Below are positions 62,183-64,000 of a DNA stretch of 64,000 nt, piece by piece (positions within the stretch are counted from its first letter, which is position 1; each line of letters opens with the position of its first letter). Origin of the DNA: Flavobacterium lindanitolerans (GTDB lineage Bacteria; Bacteroidota; Bacteroidia; Flavobacteriales; Flavobacteriaceae); assembly GCF_002846575.1 (NCBI RefSeq), contig NZ_PJND01000007.1, positions 434,001-498,000 on the forward strand, read 5' to 3'. Below the pieces are notes generated by a model that had not been told where the DNA came from, ran no database searches, and was given only the letters and a program-made list of their open reading frames with translations. The translations under genes were made by a program, and so were the position numbers.

Positions 62183-62572
62183 TTTTTCGTTTTTCAGATG
62201 GCTGTAAAAATAGGCTTCAACAGCTTTTAGTTCTTCATCAGAAAATGTCTTGGTAATGGCAAAGTTGGTCTTCATGACAGAATACTGACTTGGGTCAACA
62301 ATAGGCTCGCTTTTTTCTTTGAGGAATAATTTGATATCCGCATTCTTTTCCTTGTAGATTTTCGCTATTTCAGTAATACTAGGACCTATAACTTTCTGGT
62401 CTGGCTTATGGCAGGAATAGCACATTCCTTTTCCGTCAAAAATTTCACGTCCCAATTCCAACTGTTTTTCTTCAGCAGAAAGTGTTTTCTCTGGATAAAG
62501 TGATTCTTTTTTTTGTTCCTTTTGACAGGAAATAAGAAATAAAACCGGAAGGATAAAAAATAGATTTTTCAT
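62180..62572 (-). CDS. Lipoprotein c-type cytochrome
   Basis: 130 residues. Lipobox 'LFLISC' with Cys at 16, a Lys/Glu-rich spacer, then a class I cytochrome c domain: heme-binding C51-Y-S-C54-H55 after 'GREIFDGKGM', the 'VIGPSITEIAKIY' segment, axial M100 in 'QYSVMKTNFAI', and a C-terminal helix 'DEELKAVEAYFYSHL'. Anchored to a membrane facing the periplasm, it should carry single electrons; partners not known. It lies downstream of hemB, separated by a palindrome. Confidence 0.93.
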   Translation of the reverse strand: MKNLFFILPVLFLISCQKEQKKESLYPEKTLSAEEKQLELGREIFDGKGMCYSCHKPDQKVIGPSITEIAKIYKEKNADIKLFLKEKSEPIVDPSQYSVMKTNFAITKTFSDEELKAVEAYFYSHLKNEK

Positions 62573-62588
62573 GTTGTAATACCTCTTA

Positions 62589-62621
62589 AACCCCGCCAGG
62601 GTTTGAAACCCTGGCGGGGTT
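62589..62621. repeat. Long GC-rich palindrome (REP-like), copy 2
   Basis: Perfect 16-base arms 62589-62604 and 62606-62621 with a single central base; core CAGGGTTT-N-AAACCCTG, identical to that at 19806-19854 over 16 of 17 core positions (the centre differs). No U-tract directly follows on the minus strand, so it is not a simple terminator for hemB. Confidence 0.75.
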
Positions 62622-62635
62622 AGGTTTGATTTTAA

Positions 62636-63628
62636 TTATTTATTCAAAATGATTGCTGCTTCTTTTGCAAAGTAAGTCGAAATAATATCGGCTCCTGCCC
62701 TTTTGATGCAATGCAATTGTTCAATCATAATTTTATCATGATCCAGCCATCCTCTTTCAGCAGCAGCTTTTACCATAGCATATTCACCTGAAACCTGATA
62801 TACTGAAACCGGAACGTTTACGGCATTTTTTACTTCTCTTACAATATCAAGATAGGCAATTCCCGGCTTGACCATTACAATATCGGCTCCTTCTTCGACA
62901 TCATGCAATGCTTCCTTAATTGCTTCAATTCGGTTTGCATAATCCATCTGATACGTTTTCTTATCCTTAGGAACATCCATATTATCTACCGGAGCACTGT
63001 CCAAGGCTTCACGAAACGGCCCGTAAAATGAGGAGGCATATTTGGCACTATAGCTCATGATTCCAACATTGTGATGCCCGTTTTCTTCCAAAGCTTTGCG
63101 TATTGCCAAAACACGTCCGTCCATCATATCACTTGGTGCTACAAAATCAGCTCCGGCTTCGGCATGGCTCAAACTCATTAAAGTAAGGGCATCAACCGTT
63201 GCATCATTGATTACCTGTCCTTTTTCGATAATTCCATCATGCCCATAAACGGAATATGGGTCAAGCGCCACATCCGGCATTACTATCATTCCCGGAACAG
63301 CATCTTTGATAGCGCGAATAGTCTGCTGCATCAGTCCGTTTTTATTCCAGGCTTCTTTTCCGGTATTGTCTTTCAGCTTGTCGTCTACTTTCACATAAAT
63401 ATTGACCGCCTTGATTCCCAAATCCCAAAGTTCTTTTACTTCCTTAACCGTCAAATCCAACGAACGACGGTAAATGCCCGGCATTGACGGAATTTCAACC
63501 TTATAGTCTTTTCCTTCTGCCACAAACATCGGGAACATAAAATCGTTAGGAGACAGATGCGTTTCCCGAACCAGGCTTCGAATGGAATCATTGGTTCTTA
63601 AACGGCGGTTTCTTTGTAGTGGAAACAT
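62636..63628 (-). CDS. hemB: Porphobilinogen synthase (delta-aminolevulinate dehydratase)
   Basis: 330 residues, joining two 5-aminolevulinate molecules into porphobilinogen for heme. The two active-site lysines are K196 in 'SYSAKYASSFYGPFRE' and K254 in 'IVMVKPG'. The metal-site motif reads D119-V-A-L-D123-P-Y-S-V-Y-G-H-D131-G, with Ala and Asp where zinc enzymes have three Cys, so this is the Mg-dependent, non-zinc type. Length and motifs are complete. hemF is 60 bp upstream on the same strand. A 7-bp triplet repeat lies just before the ATG. Confidence 0.97.
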   Translation of the reverse strand: MFPLQRNRRLRTNDSIRSLVRETHLSPNDFMFPMFVAEGKDYKVEIPSMPGIYRRSLDLTVKEVKELWDLGIKAVNIYVKVDDKLKDNTGKEAWNKNGLMQQTIRAIKDAVPGMIVMPDVALDPYSVYGHDGIIEKGQVINDATVDALTLMSLSHAEAGADFVAPSDMMDGRVLAIRKALEENGHHNVGIMSYSAKYASSFYGPFREALDSAPVDNMDVPKDKKTYQMDYANRIEAIKEALHDVEEGADIVMVKPGIAYLDIVREVKNAVNVPVSVYQVSGEYAMVKAAAERGWLDHDKIMIEQLHCIKRAGADIISTYFAKEAAIILNK

Positions 63629-63636
63629 AATTTTCA

Positions 63637-63657
63637 GATTTTAGATTTTAGATTTTA
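63637..63657. repeat. Three tandem GATTTTA units before hemB
   Basis: GATTTTA is repeated exactly three times (minus strand TAAAATC x3), ending 8 bp upstream of the hemB ATG, where the ribosome would land. The hemF-hemB spacer is only 60 bp. Confidence 0.75.
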
Positions 63658-63688
63658 GCGAGTGCCGCCGTCTAAAATTGATATTGAA

Positions 63689-64000
63689 TTAAATCCAGTC
63701 AATCGGATTTTCTAATATATTGATTAATTTCTCTTCTTCGCTTCCGGCTTCCGGATGATGGTCATAAACCCATTGCACATGTGGCGGCAGACTCATCAGG
63801 ATACTTTCTATCCTTCCGTTGGTTTTTAGTCCGAAAAGTGTGCCTTTATCATGAACCAGATTAAACTCTACATAACGTCCACGACGGATTTCCTGCCAGT
63901 TTCTGTTTTCTGGTGTGTATTCTAAATTTTTTCTTTTTTCTACAATCGGAACATAGGCTTCCAAAAAGCTGTTTCCAACTTCTGTTACAAAATCATACCA
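63689..64000 (-). CDS. hemF: Oxygen-dependent coproporphyrinogen III oxidase, C-terminal part (5' end outside window)
   Basis: The frame is open to the right edge; 103 C-terminal residues are visible. They read W-Y-D-F-V-T-E-V-G-N-S-F, then 'EAYVPIVEKRKN', 'WQEIRRGRYVEFNLVHDKGTLFGLKTNGRIESILMSLPPHVQWVY' and 'ENPIDWI', the conserved HemF C-terminus. It oxidises coproporphyrinogen III to protoporphyrinogen IX using O2. With hemB directly downstream it forms a small heme gene cluster. Confidence 0.96.
   Translation of the reverse strand, partial: WYDFVTEVGNSFLEAYVPIVEKRKNLEYTPENRNWQEIRRGRYVEFNLVHDKGTLFGLKTNGRIESILMSLPPHVQWVYDHHPEAGSEEEKLINILENPIDWI

Overview
The window is chromosomal DNA from a gliding or formerly gliding Bacteroidota bacterium, almost certainly a member of the Flavobacteriaceae and probably Flavobacterium. 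The reasons are a giant SprB-repeat protein with a type B T9SS sorting domain followed by a PorP/SprF-like gene, the gliding lipoprotein gene gldH, a subtilase with a type A T9SS sorting domain, many lipoproteins, AT-rich DNA, and repeated use of the Bacteroidota promoter elements TTG/TTTG (-33) and TAnnTTTG (-7). No rRNA, tRNA, CRISPR array, prophage or intact insertion sequence was seen. Both ends cut a gene: the SprB-like gene on the left and hemF on the right.

Layout. 1-9.05 kb: the SprB-like adhesin, carrying five 723-bp near-identical tandem units, and its SprF-like partner. 9.1-15.5 kb: an orphan Vsr endonuclease, an NTF2-like secreted protein, an SDR-type threonine dehydrogenase, a lipoprotein and mfd. 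15.5-17.6 kb (minus): an ACT-domain protein, a YraN nuclease-like protein and an S66 peptidase. 17.7-23.6 kb: metG, a HAD phosphatase, a chloramphenicol-acetyltransferase-like enzyme, an unknown exported protein and an HDAC-like amidohydrolase. 23.7-29.4 kb: a short SSB, a GNAT-nitrilase fusion with a striking promoter, a zinc-ribbon protein, a multi-spanning M28 peptidase and an SDR epimerase. 29.4-30.1 kb has no ordinary gene; it holds a start-less Cys-rich frame and a 45-residue membrane ORF.

30.1-41.7 kb: an M13 peptidase, a SCO protein, a glycine-zipper lipoprotein and then a metal-homeostasis island. The island consists of feoA-feoB-(41-aa Cys-rich protein), a DtxR-type regulator co-oriented behind an Nramp-USP fusion transporter, and a divergent TonB-dependent receptor coupled to a periplasmic thioredoxin. 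A perfect inverted repeat covers the -7 element of the receptor promoter and lies upstream of the transporter promoter, so regulator, transporter and receptor look like one regulon. The receptor plug has a CNIC motif and the next gene encodes a secreted CKFC thioredoxin; this is the most interesting candidate system in the window.

41.7-50.6 kb: an isolated lycopene cyclase, a bacilliredoxin, TrhO with an extra C-terminal domain, ricT-gldH-PBP1A, and the two subunits of succinyl-CoA:3-ketoacid CoA transferase. 50.7-57.1 kb: a lipoprotein and a duplicated-ATPase ABC protein (minus), then the T9SS subtilase and an unknown exported protein. 57.1-64 kb: an exonuclease, a serine hydrolase, an alkyltransferase, a two-component system with helical-phase repeats upstream, a DUF1573 protein, a lipoprotein cytochrome c, hemB and hemF. 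Most transcription units end in clear hairpin terminators, several of them bidirectional between convergent genes.
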